Below are positions 35,486 through 42,599 of a DNA stretch of 64,000 bases, one piece after another. The stretch comes from UBA964 sp031382085 (GTDB taxonomy: Bacteria > Pseudomonadota > Gammaproteobacteria > Steroidobacterales > Steroidobacteraceae). The stretch lies in assembly GCA_031382085.1 (NCBI GenBank), contig JANMYM010000028.1, positions 27,415 through 91,414 of the forward strand, in the 5' to 3' direction. Position 1 is the stretch's first letter, and every line of letters starts with the position of its first letter. The translations under genes were made by a program, and so were the position numbers. Below the pieces are notes generated by a model. It ran no database searches and was not told the origin of the DNA. It saw nothing but the letters and a program-made list of their open reading frames with translations.

Positions 35486-35684
35486 CAGCGAGCAGATAAC
35501 GCTGGAGTTCCGGGTCCTGCAACTCCAATAACTGCTCGATCAGCGCCAATTCGCGCGTCCCCTCGGCCGCGGGCAGCGCCGCGCAGGAGTTAACATAGCG
35601 TGTTAGCAGGACATCGAGTTCGCGCAGGCCGCGGCGGCAGCTCCAGTGCAGGCGGCGCCAGCGCGCAGCCAGGTTATCGTCCAT
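35415..35684 (-). CDS. sdhE: Succinate dehydrogenase assembly factor SdhE (SDHAF2 type)
   Basis: Promotes covalent attachment of FAD to SdhA. 89 residues from the ATG at 35684 (MDDNLAARWRRLHWSCRRGLRELD). The key R-G-x-x-E-L/D motif appears as C-R-R-G-L-R-E-L-D, and the later L-L-E-L-Q-D-P-E-L is typical. Directly downstream of sdhB, so cotranscribed with sdhCDAB. The ATG lies in the last unit of a 13-bp triplicated repeat; the two extra ATGs this creates are out of frame and open only 7-8 codon ORFs. Confidence 0.93.
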   Translation of the reverse strand: MDDNLAARWRRLHWSCRRGLRELDVLLTRYVNSCAALPAAEGTRELALIEQLLELQDPELQRYLLAGESPENSELAALVARIGAPPRLR

Positions 35685-35716
35685 CAACACCGTCCATCAA
35701 CAGCGTCCATCAACTA
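35678..35716. repeat. Three tandem 13-bp repeats at the sdhE start
   Basis: CGTCCATCAACAC (35678-35690), CGTCCATCAACAG (35691-35703) and CGTCCATCAACTA (35704-35716) are head-to-tail copies. On the coding strand each contains TTGATGGACG, the sdhE start context, so sdhE is preceded by two duplicate start codons at 35697 and 35710. The array nearly fills the gap between sdhB and sdhE. Confidence 0.9.
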
Positions 35717-35722
35717 CGGCGC

Positions 35723-36508
35723 TCAATGCGAGCGTTCAAGCATCAGGTTCTTGATCGCGGCGATGGCCTTGGCGGGATTGAGATCCTTGGGACAGGCCTC
35801 GGTACAATTCATGATGGTATGGCAGCGGTACAACTTGAAAGGATCATTGAGCGCGTCGAGCCGCTCACCCGTGGATTCATCGCGACTGTCGATGATCCAG
35901 CGATACGCGGCTAACAAAGCCGCCGGGCCGAGATAACGATCGCTGTTCCACCAGTAACTCGGGCAGGACGTCGAGCAGCAGGCGCACAGGATGCAGGCTG
36001 ACGGACGATCGATTTTTTCCTGGTCCCCGGGCGACTGCAGGCGTTCGCGATCCGGCGGCGGCGGGGTCCGCGTCTGCAGCCAGGGCTTGACCGCGGCGTA
36101 CTGTGCATAAAAGTGCGTCAAGTCAGGGACCAGGTCCTTGATCACCGGCATGTGCGGCAACGGATAGATCTTGACGTCGCCCTTGACGTCGTCGCAGGCC
36201 TTGATGCAGGCCAGGGTGTTGACGCCATCAATATTCATCGCGCAGCTGCCGCAAATGCCTTCGCGGCAGGAACGGCGGAACGTCAGCGATGAATCGATTT
36301 CATTTTTGATCTTGATGAGCACATCGAGAACCATCGGGCCGCAGCTCGCCATGTCGACTTCATAGGTATCGATGCGCGGGTTCTGGCCGGTATCCGGATC
36401 GAAACGGTAGATACGAAACTTGCGCACGCGCCTGGCATCGGCGGGCGCCGCGTAGGTCTTGCCATTGCGGCTGATCTTGGAATTCGCGGGTAATGCAAAC
36501 TCGACCAT
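35723..36508 (-). CDS. sdhB: Succinate dehydrogenase iron-sulfur subunit
   Basis: Electron-transfer subunit of complex II. 261 residues. [2Fe-2S] cysteines in R-R-S-C-R-E-G-I-C-G-S-C-A-M and L-A-C; [4Fe-4S]/[3Fe-4S] cysteines in C-I-L-C-A-C-C-S-T-S-C-P and C-H-T-I-M-N-C-T-E-A-C-P-K. N-terminal K-F-R-I-Y-R-F-D-P-D is also typical. The ATG at 36508 immediately follows the inverted-repeat end of the element inserted after sdhA (TAG then ATG), so sdhB has no independent Shine-Dalgarno sequence apart from AGAG nine bases upstream. Confidence 0.96.
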   Translation of the reverse strand: MVEFALPANSKISRNGKTYAAPADARRVRKFRIYRFDPDTGQNPRIDTYEVDMASCGPMVLDVLIKIKNEIDSSLTFRRSCREGICGSCAMNIDGVNTLACIKACDDVKGDVKIYPLPHMPVIKDLVPDLTHFYAQYAAVKPWLQTRTPPPPDRERLQSPGDQEKIDRPSACILCACCSTSCPSYWWNSDRYLGPAALLAAYRWIIDSRDESTGERLDALNDPFKLYRCHTIMNCTEACPKDLNPAKAIAAIKNLMLERSH

Positions 36509-36673
36509 CTAGGGTAGCTCTGCACAGGTAACGCGAGGCGCGTTAGGCCGCAAATGACCGGATACAAGGCGCGACCGACGCCATGTGGTAATTCCACATA
36601 AGGGGGAAGCAACGCCGTAGCCGGCCATTTGTGGCCTAACCCTTTGGGGCCGGACGGATTTTTCGTCTGTCAT
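36509..36673 (-). CDS. Small ORF inside the sdhA-sdhB element, coupled to sdhB
   Basis: 54 codons starting with ATG at 36673, preceded by a strong Shine-Dalgarno GAGGAG at 36679-36684 with 5-nt spacing; it ends with TAG at 36509-36511, directly followed by the sdhB ATG. The peptide (MTDEKSVRPQRVRPQ... ending T-C-A-E-L-P) is basic and shows no domain I know; most of it is encoded by hairpin arms, so it may be a chance frame. If translated, its termination would reload ribosomes at sdhB. Existence as a protein is uncertain. Confidence 0.4.
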   Translation of the reverse strand: MTDEKSVRPQRVRPQMAGYGVASPLCGITTWRRSRLVSGHLRPNAPRVTCAELP

Positions 36674-36779
36674 CGTTGCTCCTCTTTCATGTATCTCGAT
36701 ACACAGCAGTCGTCGCGCCTTGCCAGACAAAAAAATCCGTCTTGGCCGCACCCGCGTTACCTGTGCAGAGCTACCCTAG
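36509..36779. mobile_element. Nested palindromic insertion-like element between sdhA and sdhB
   Basis: 271 bp bounded by perfect 27-bp inverted repeats at 36509-36535 and 36753-36779 (outer end CTAGGGTAGCTCTG). Inside, two long imperfect hairpins: A pairs 36542-36561 with 36621-36640 (18 of 20) around a core ATGTGG/CCACAT at 36583-36599; B pairs 36648-36671 with about 36722-36747 around TGTATC/GATACA at 36690-36703. Both ends carry C-TA-G, so a TA duplication as made by IS630/mariner-type transposition is possible. It separates two genes that would otherwise abut. No transposase is encoded: it is best described as a MITE-like element, though a structured RNA spacer is an alternative. Confidence 0.7.
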
Positions 36780-38554
36780 TAGCTCCGTACTTTCGGCGGA
36801 ATGGCTGCAACCTCGTCCGTCAGCGTGCGCAGCTGCACTGGCCGATAGTCCATTGCAACGCGGCTGCCTTCAACCCAGGCGAGTGAGTGTTTGAGCCAGT
36901 TCACATCGTCGCGGCCCTTGAAATCCTCGCGCGCATGTGCGCCCCGGCTTTCTGTGCGATTGGCTGCCGAATTGATGGTCGCCAGTGCCTGACCTAACAG
37001 GTTGTCCAGTTCCAGAGTCTCAACCAGATCGGTGTTCCAGATCAGACTTCGATCGGTGAGTCCAACATCGGCGAAACTTGCTGCGGTCGTGGCCAGTTTG
37101 GCGACCCCTGCAGCCAGGCTCGCACCGCTGCGGAACACGGCCGCGTCATCCTGCATGATGCGCTGCATGTCGAGGCGCACCGCAGCCGTGGCGCGCGAAC
37201 CTCTGGCGTTGCGATAGCGGTCGATACGCGACACTGCCAGGTCCCCGGCGTCCTGGGGCAATGGCTTCTGCTTGCCACCCGGCGTCGCCACGGTTGCCGC
37301 GTGCCGCGCCGCCTCGCGACCGAACACCACCAGATCTAACAGGGAATTGGAGCCCAGACGGTTGGCGCCGTGCACCGAGACGCAGGCCGCTTCGCCCACG
37401 GCCATCAGGCCCGGCACGACGACATCGGCGCCGTTCGCACGCGTGACAACTTCGCCGTGGTAATTGCAGGGAATGCCACCCATGTTGTAGTGAACAGTTG
37501 GCAAGACCGGAATCGGTTCCTTGTTGACGTCTATGCCTGCGAAAATGCGCGCGGTTTCTGCGATTCCCGGCAGCCGCTGCTTGATGACGTCCGGCCCCAG
37601 GTGCTCAAGATGCAAGTGGATATGATCCTTGCCAGCACCGACGCCCCGGCCGTCGCGGATTTCAATGGTCATGGACCGCGACACCACGTCGCGCGATGCG
37701 AGGTCCTTGGCGTTAGGCGCATAACGCTCCATGAAGCGCTCGCCGGCGGAATTGGTGAGGTAGCCGCCCTCGCCGCGCGAGCCCTCGGTGATCAGGCAGC
37801 CTGAGCCGTAAATTCCGGTCGGATGAAACTGCACGAACTCCATGTCCTGCAGCGGAAGTCCCGCGCGCAACACCATGCCGCCGCCGTCGCCGGTGCAGGT
37901 ATGCGCCGAGGTACAGGAAAAATATGCGCGGCCATAACCACCGGTGGCGAGAATCACGAGTTGGGAACGGAAGCGATGGATGGTGCCTTCGGCGAGATCC
38001 ATCGCCACCACACCACGGCAGACGCCGTTTTCCATGATGAGATCTACGGCAAAATATTCGATGAAAAATTCCGCGGCGTGTTTCAGCGACTGCTGGTACA
38101 GCGCGTGCAGCATGGCGTGACCGGTGCGGTCGGCGGCGGCACAGGTGCGCTGTGCAATGCCCTTGCCGTACTGCGTGGTCATGCCACCGAAGGGCCGCTG
38201 ATAGATTTTGCCATCGGCGGTGCGTGAAAAAGGCACGCCGTAATGCTCGAGCTCGATGACGGCGGCGGGCGCTTCCTTGCACATGAACTCGATCGCGTCC
38301 TGATCGCCGAGCCAGTCCGAACCCTTGATGGTGTCGTAGAAGTGATAGCGCCAGTCGTCCTCGCCCATGTTGCCTAACGCCGCGGAGATACCACCCTGCG
38401 CAGCAACCGTATGGCTGCGCGTCGGAAAGACTTTGGTGACGCAGGCGGTCGACAGTCCGCCTTCGGCGAGGCCCAGCGTGGCGCGCAATCCCGCGCCACC
38501 GGCACCCACGACCACGACGTCGTAGCTGTGATCGATAAACTTGTAAACACTCAT
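36776..38554 (-). CDS. sdhA: Succinate dehydrogenase flavoprotein subunit
   Basis: Catalytic subunit oxidising succinate to fumarate. 592 residues from the ATG at 38554 (MSVYKFIDHSYDVVVVGAGGAGLRA). FAD dinucleotide-binding G-A-G-G-A-G, FAD-linking His48 in R-S-H-T-V-A-A-Q-G-G, active-site H-P-T-G and E-G-S-R-G-E-G-G, and C-terminal R-G-A-H-A-R-E-D-F. An upstream in-frame extension to 38641 is Arg-rich, non-conserved, and rejected. The stop TAG is formed by the outer CTAG of the downstream element: Y-stop reads TAC TAG. Confidence 0.96.
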   Translation of the reverse strand: MSVYKFIDHSYDVVVVGAGGAGLRATLGLAEGGLSTACVTKVFPTRSHTVAAQGGISAALGNMGEDDWRYHFYDTIKGSDWLGDQDAIEFMCKEAPAAVIELEHYGVPFSRTADGKIYQRPFGGMTTQYGKGIAQRTCAAADRTGHAMLHALYQQSLKHAAEFFIEYFAVDLIMENGVCRGVVAMDLAEGTIHRFRSQLVILATGGYGRAYFSCTSAHTCTGDGGGMVLRAGLPLQDMEFVQFHPTGIYGSGCLITEGSRGEGGYLTNSAGERFMERYAPNAKDLASRDVVSRSMTIEIRDGRGVGAGKDHIHLHLEHLGPDVIKQRLPGIAETARIFAGIDVNKEPIPVLPTVHYNMGGIPCNYHGEVVTRANGADVVVPGLMAVGEAACVSVHGANRLGSNSLLDLVVFGREAARHAATVATPGGKQKPLPQDAGDLAVSRIDRYRNARGSRATAAVRLDMQRIMQDDAAVFRSGASLAAGVAKLATTAASFADVGLTDRSLIWNTDLVETLELDNLLGQALATINSAANRTESRGAHAREDFKGRDDVNWLKHSLAWVEGSRVAMDYRPVQLRTLTDEVAAIPPKVRSY

Positions 38555-38579
38555 CTGCTGATTTCCACGGGGCTGATTC

Positions 38580-38963
38580 CTAGGGCGACTGCAACGCGAC
38601 CTTGAGTGCCGCGAAGACCGCAGCGACCACCGCAATCGCATGCAGAAATTTCAACAGGACCAACGCCACCATCTTTACGGACTTGCGGGGCACGTAGTCT
38701 TCAATGATCACCTGCACGCCCAGCATCGAATGCCAGGCTGCGCAGATAACCAGCAGGATCATCCACACGGGTGTCCAGCCGCTGCCGAGCCAGGCGCGCA
38801 CGGCAGCAAACTCGAACGACGGCAGACCTAACAGCGAAACCAGAAACCACAGCATGAGCGGCAGCAGCGCCACGGCTGTTACCTGTTGCAGCCAACCGTG
38901 CTGTGCTGCTCCGCCTGCCGCGCCGTTGCCGAGCGCGACGCCCATCGGGCTGCGCAGGCTCAT
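38580..38963 (-). CDS. sdhD: Succinate dehydrogenase membrane anchor subunit SdhD
   Basis: 127 residues from the ATG at 38963, overlapping the sdhC stop by 4 bp. Three transmembrane helices: about 27-46, 66-86 and 99-121. The heme-b/quinone region is seen as W-H-S-M-L-G-V-Q-V-I-I-E-D-Y-V (His near 78, D-Y motif), as in SdhD. The open frame continues upstream of 38963 but that part is the shadow of sdhC. Confidence 0.92.
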   Translation of the reverse strand: MSLRSPMGVALGNGAAGGAAQHGWLQQVTAVALLPLMLWFLVSLLGLPSFEFAAVRAWLGSGWTPVWMILLVICAAWHSMLGVQVIIEDYVPRKSVKMVALVLLKFLHAIAVVAAVFAALKVALQSP

Positions 38964-39349
38964 GACGCAGCTCCTGCAAAAAACGCGCGCCACACGAAAA
39001 ATGCAAACAACGCCAGGGCCGAGAACAAGGTGATCCAGCCACTGCGACGCGCGTCGGCCCGTTCGAAGCCCCGGCCCGTGTCCCAGACAAGATGTCGGAC
39101 GCCGTAGCAAAGGTGATAGAGAAACGCGAACAGCCAACCCGCGAGCAGCAGTTTGACCCATACCTGGCCCAGCAGATTGCGCGCGCTGTCGAAGCTCGCG
39201 GGTCCGGAGGCCACAGCCATGAGCCAGTAGACCAGCAGTGCGAGACCGACGGTTTGCGCGACGCCGGTAACGCGATGCATGATCGACAGCGCCATGATCG
39301 GAAACTTCCGGTAAATCGTGGCATGTGGCGATAGGGGTCTGGTGGGCAT
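38960..39349 (-). CDS. sdhC: Succinate dehydrogenase cytochrome b556 subunit SdhC
   Basis: 129 residues from ATG 39349 (MPTRPLSPHATIYRK). Family signature R-P-L-S-P-H-x-x-I-Y then S-I-M-H-R-V-T-G and H-L-C-Y-G-V-R-H-L-V-W-D (heme-ligand His region). Three helices: about 25-45, 66-86 and 107-126. A TTG at 39364 would add five residues. First membrane gene of the sdh operon; the 14-bp repeats at 39374-39411 lie just upstream. Confidence 0.94.
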   Translation of the reverse strand: MPTRPLSPHATIYRKFPIMALSIMHRVTGVAQTVGLALLVYWLMAVASGPASFDSARNLLGQVWVKLLLAGWLFAFLYHLCYGVRHLVWDTGRGFERADARRSGWITLFSALALFAFFVWRAFFAGAAS

Positions 39350-39373
39350 GCGACTGTCCTGCAATCAATACCT

Positions 39374-39411
39374 AAAAATCTATAATCAAAAATCTATTAT
39401 CAAAAGTCTAT
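39374..39411. repeat. 14-bp AT-rich tandem repeat upstream of sdhC
   Basis: AAAAATCTATAATC (39374-39387), AAAAATCTATTATC (39388-39401) and AAAAGTCTAT (39402-39411) form 2.7 head-to-tail copies in otherwise GC-rich DNA. They lie between the SDHAF4-type gene (its TGA is at 39400-39402) and sdhC. The AT-rich run could contain sdhC promoter elements or a regulator array; on the coding strand it reads GATAAT and TTATAGAT. Function inferred only. Confidence 0.85.
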
Positions 39412-39582
39412 GCAACGGCCATTGCGCTCCCAATCCCCAAAGCGGGTGGGATCGGGACCTTGCCGGCCACCGATTTCCGCAATCGGCGCGGCGGACTGAT
39501 GCTCGTGAGGAGTGGCTGTTGCGGCCGGCGCCGCAGGCGTAGGGCTTTCAGGCGTCGGCAGACCTGGGTCGGGCTGCTGCAT
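39400..39582 (-). CDS. DUF1674 / SDHAF4-type succinate dehydrogenase assembly factor
   Basis: 60 residues from ATG 39582. The N-terminal half is Pro/Ala-rich; the C-terminus E-I-G-G-R-Q-G-P-D-P-T-R-F-G-D-W-E-R-N-G-R-C-I-D-F is the diagnostic DUF1674/SDHAF4 ending (G-G-x-x-G-P-E-P-T-R-Y-G-D-W-E). In mitochondria Sdh8/SDHAF4 binds flavinated SdhA before it joins SdhB. Its place directly before sdhC, with sdhE at the other end of the operon, supports the same role here. A TTG at 39612 is a less likely start. Confidence 0.88.
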   Translation of the reverse strand: MQQPDPGLPTPESPTPAAPAATATPHEHQSAAPIAEIGGRQGPDPTRFGDWERNGRCIDF

Positions 39583-39624
39583 TAGAGGTAATTCTGCCAG
39601 AATTGCTGTCAAAGAACCACGCAG

Positions 39625-40422
39625 ATGGCGGACCGCACGTTGAACAACGAATACTTTTCACTGCCGGATCTGGGCACGCTGTCAGCGGCTGGCCTTGACG
39701 CCGGTAAATTTCTGCAAGGCCAGCTGTCTAACGACGTCGCGAAACTGGCAATCGGCGATGCGCAGTTGACCGCGCTGCATAGCGCGCAGGGGCGCGTGCA
39801 GGCGCTGCTGCGTTTGTTTCGGGTCCACGAATCAATGTGGGTGGCGGTTTTACCGCGCATGCTGAGCGCCGATGTTCTTGCAACCCTGCGCAAGCGCGTG
39901 TTCCGCGACAGGGTGACGCTGGCCGATGCGAGCGCAAACTGGCAGGTGCTGGGTGCGAGCACCGCACCACCTAACAGCATGTACGCCACGTTCGACGCCA
40001 GCGGCCGCTGCATACTGTTGCGCGACGCCGCCGCGGCGGCCACCAGCGAGCCGCTGCGATCACGAGACGACTGGCGGGCGCTGGACGTCGCGGCCGGTGT
40101 GCCACAGGTCTACGCCGGCAGTCAGGGTGAGTTCGTTTCACAGATGCTGAATCTCGATTTGTTAGACGGAATCGCGTTCGACAAGGGCTGCTATGTCGGC
40201 CAGGAGATCGTCGCACGCACCCACTATCGCGGGCGGGTCAAACGGCGCCTGCAGCGCTTTGCATTTTCGGCCGATACGGCACCAGCGCCCGGCACCAGCG
40301 TCACACTGGCCTCAGGCGAATCTGTGCTGGTCGTGGATGCCACCCGCAAAGAATTGCTTGCAGTTGCGGGCATCGGCGCAGCCGGCGCATTGCCACTGCC
40401 GTACCAGTTACCGCAGCACTAG
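39625..40422 (+). CDS. ygfZ: Folate-binding protein YgfZ (tRNA-modifying / Fe-S maintenance)
   Basis: Folate-dependent protein that supports Fe-S enzymes such as MiaB. 265 residues with a GcvT-like fold; the family signature K-G-C-Y-x-G-Q-E is present as D-K-G-C-Y-V-G-Q-E-I-V-A-R-T-H-Y-R-G (~195). L-Q-G-Q-L-S-N-D-V near 30 is also typical. Divergent from the SDHAF4-sdh operon by 42 bp. The last 15 bp overlap lptG tail to tail. Three motif copies, including 40160 read as Leu-Leu-Asp. Confidence 0.92.
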   Translation: MADRTLNNEYFSLPDLGTLSAAGLDAGKFLQGQLSNDVAKLAIGDAQLTALHSAQGRVQALLRLFRVHESMWVAVLPRMLSADVLATLRKRVFRDRVTLADASANWQVLGASTAPPNSMYATFDASGRCILLRDAAAAATSEPLRSRDDWRALDVAAGVPQVYAGSQGEFVSQMLNLDLLDGIAFDKGCYVGQEIVARTHYRGRVKRRLQRFAFSADTAPAPGTSVTLASGESVLVVDATRKELLAVAGIGAAGALPLPYQLPQH

Positions 40423-41505
40423 CGGCGCTGGCTCGCGGCGCACCGGCCGTGCGGTCAGACGCCACAACAAGCTGCCCGCGATGAGTGCTGTCAACGTTGC
40501 CGGAATCCATGCCACCAGCGCCGGCGGCGCGTCATACACGGTCACCAGACTGCTCGCGACATCCTGAAGCATCGACAATGAAAACCCGATGATCAGCCCC
40601 AGCACCAGTCGCGCGCCCTGTCTGGCGGAACGGAGCAGCCCCAGCACCGCTGGCAGAGCTAACAATACCAGCAGTGGCGCGGTTACCAGCTTGGCGAGCC
40701 GCTCGTGATATTTGTAGACCAGCGTGGCATAAGGCAGCCGTGCCCGCTGCAGTTCCGCGCGCTGCGCAGCCAGCTGTCGCAACGAGGAGTAGCGGCGCGT
40801 GCCTTGCGACACTCGCAGCAGCGATTTCGCCTCCGCGCTGACTTCCTCGACAATCGGTTTTTGCTCGATGGATGCCGCGGAATCTGAATAATGCACTGCG
40901 CGATAGCGCTGGTAGGTCATACGATCATTGGAATCAAGCACCACCACCGCTGCCTCGGCCAGACCACTGACGCGGCCTGCCGCATCGAGTTCGACAATGG
41001 TTGCGGCGGGAAACTCGGGCCGGCGGTCGACGCCGATGATGCGCGAACCGGCCATGGTCCACCAGGCGCTGCTGCCGGCCAGCACGCCGGGTCCGAATCG
41101 CCGCTCGGTCTTCATGCGATTGGCGGCCTCGGCGAGCCCTGGCGCCACAAACTCACCGATCACCGCGGCACCCCCGGAGAGTATTACGCCCGCCAACGCG
41201 GCAATACCCGCCAGCCGCCAGATCGACCAGCCCGATGCGCGCAGCACCGTAATCTCACTGTCCTGCTGCAGACGACCCAGGCCGGACAATGCACCTAACA
41301 ACGCAGCCGCGGGGGCGAAATCCAGCGCCCATGTCGGCAGCATCATCAACGAATGCAGCGCCGCCGAAGCCAGTGTATAACGGCCTGTGCCGACATCGTC
41401 GAGCTGCTCGATAAAATTGAATATCGCTACAAGTCCCAGCAGAGCGAGCAGCACCGTCACCATGTGCGTGAGCACGGTACGCAGGATATAGCGAACCAGA
41501 ATCAT
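40408..41505 (-). CDS. lptG: LPS export permease LptG
   Basis: Inner-membrane subunit of LptB2FG, which lifts LPS out of the inner membrane. 365 residues from ATG 41505 (MILVRYILRTVLTHM). YjgP/YjgQ family topology: three helices in the first ~110 residues, a periplasmic beta-jellyroll (~115-270), then three helices near the C-terminus (about 275-295, 305-325, 335-352). LptG was assigned because it follows lptF. Overlaps lptF by 4 bp. Confidence 0.92.
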   Translation of the reverse strand: MILVRYILRTVLTHMVTVLLALLGLVAIFNFIEQLDDVGTGRYTLASAALHSLMMLPTWALDFAPAAALLGALSGLGRLQQDSEITVLRASGWSIWRLAGIAALAGVILSGGAAVIGEFVAPGLAEAANRMKTERRFGPGVLAGSSAWWTMAGSRIIGVDRRPEFPAATIVELDAAGRVSGLAEAAVVVLDSNDRMTYQRYRAVHYSDSAASIEQKPIVEEVSAEAKSLLRVSQGTRRYSSLRQLAAQRAELQRARLPYATLVYKYHERLAKLVTAPLLVLLALPAVLGLLRSARQGARLVLGLIIGFSLSMLQDVASSLVTVYDAPPALVAWIPATLTALIAGSLLWRLTARPVRREPAPLVLR

Positions 41506-42575
41506 GTCGCGACCCTGGTTCGCCACCAGCGTTTACGCGTGAACCACAAGAGTGCCGCCGCTGCGATGCCAAGATGCACAATCCACATCCCCGGCCACAG
41601 AGGAAACGTGCCGCGCGCAATGCTGCTACGAGTCGCCACCAGCAGATTGACGTACAGAAAAAAAAGCAGCAGTGCCGGGGCCATGCGCGTATAGCGCCCC
41701 TGCCTGGGCCTGAGCTGCGACAACGGCACGGCAACGATCATCAGCAACAGGCACATCAGCGGAACCGAGCCGCGCCACTGCAGCTCAGCCTGATCTTCGC
41801 GACGCCCCGAGCCTAACAAATCCGCCGTGGACCGCAGGTCGCGACTGGTCCGGCTGCGCTCCACCGATGGCAGCGGCACCGCAAGTTCGAGCGCTGCAAA
41901 TCGAATGCGCTGCGACGCTGCGGCATTCGCCTCGCCCGTCAAGCGCTCACCCTGCTGCAAATGCAGCCTGAGATTGCGGATGGCCGCGTCAAGTTCATAG
42001 GTGGCACGGCGCGCGCGTATCACTTCCAAAGTCTTGCCATCGCGCTGCAGAAACAGCACATCCCGCAACCCGCCGTCGGCGTCAACCGAACCGACGTGCA
42101 CCACGAGGCCCGTCCCCGGCAGCTGTGTGAAACGCCCCGGCTCGAAGGCGGTCAATTGCGAACGGCGGTATGCGTCACTCAGGGCCAGCTGCTCGCGCAA
42201 CGCCATTTGCGGCGCAAAATACAGAGTAATTGAACCCAGCGCCAAGGCCGCGGCGAGCCCGAACAGCAGGATTCCGCGGGCCGACTGCCAGGGACCAATG
42301 CCGCTGCTTCGGATCGCACTCATTTCGCCATCGTGGGCCAGCCGACCGTAGGTCAGTACGATAGCTAACAGCAGCGCCAACGGCATGGTGATCTGGGCGG
42401 TCTGCAGGAATGTCAGCAAGGTCAGCTTGAGCACGATGTCACTGGGCAAATTGGCCTCGGCGGCACGCTCCAGCGAGCGCGTCAGCTGACTGCCCAGCAC
42501 CAGTACCGAAATCGACAAGGCAACCACCAGCCAGTTGCCGAAAAATTCGCGCAGAATGTAGCGCGGCAGAATCAT
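41502..42575 (-). CDS. lptF: LPS export permease LptF
   Basis: 357 residues from ATG 42575 (MILPRYILREFFGNW). YjgP/YjgQ family: helices near 12-32, 50-75 and 98-118, a periplasmic domain with R-A-R-R-A-T-Y-E-L-D, then three C-terminal helices. Pairs with LptG in the LPS transporter. In many gammaproteobacteria lptFG are divergent from pepA; here they instead follow murI by 24 bp, in an apparent operon with lysS, prfB and recJ. Confidence 0.92.
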   Translation of the reverse strand: MILPRYILREFFGNWLVVALSISVLVLGSQLTRSLERAAEANLPSDIVLKLTLLTFLQTAQITMPLALLLAIVLTYGRLAHDGEMSAIRSSGIGPWQSARGILLFGLAAALALGSITLYFAPQMALREQLALSDAYRRSQLTAFEPGRFTQLPGTGLVVHVGSVDADGGLRDVLFLQRDGKTLEVIRARRATYELDAAIRNLRLHLQQGERLTGEANAAASQRIRFAALELAVPLPSVERSRTSRDLRSTADLLGSGRREDQAELQWRGSVPLMCLLLMIVAVPLSQLRPRQGRYTRMAPALLLFFLYVNLLVATRSSIARGTFPLWPGMWIVHLGIAAAALLWFTRKRWWRTRVAT

Positions 42576-42599
42576 GCTTGACGCCTTAATCATGCCGGA

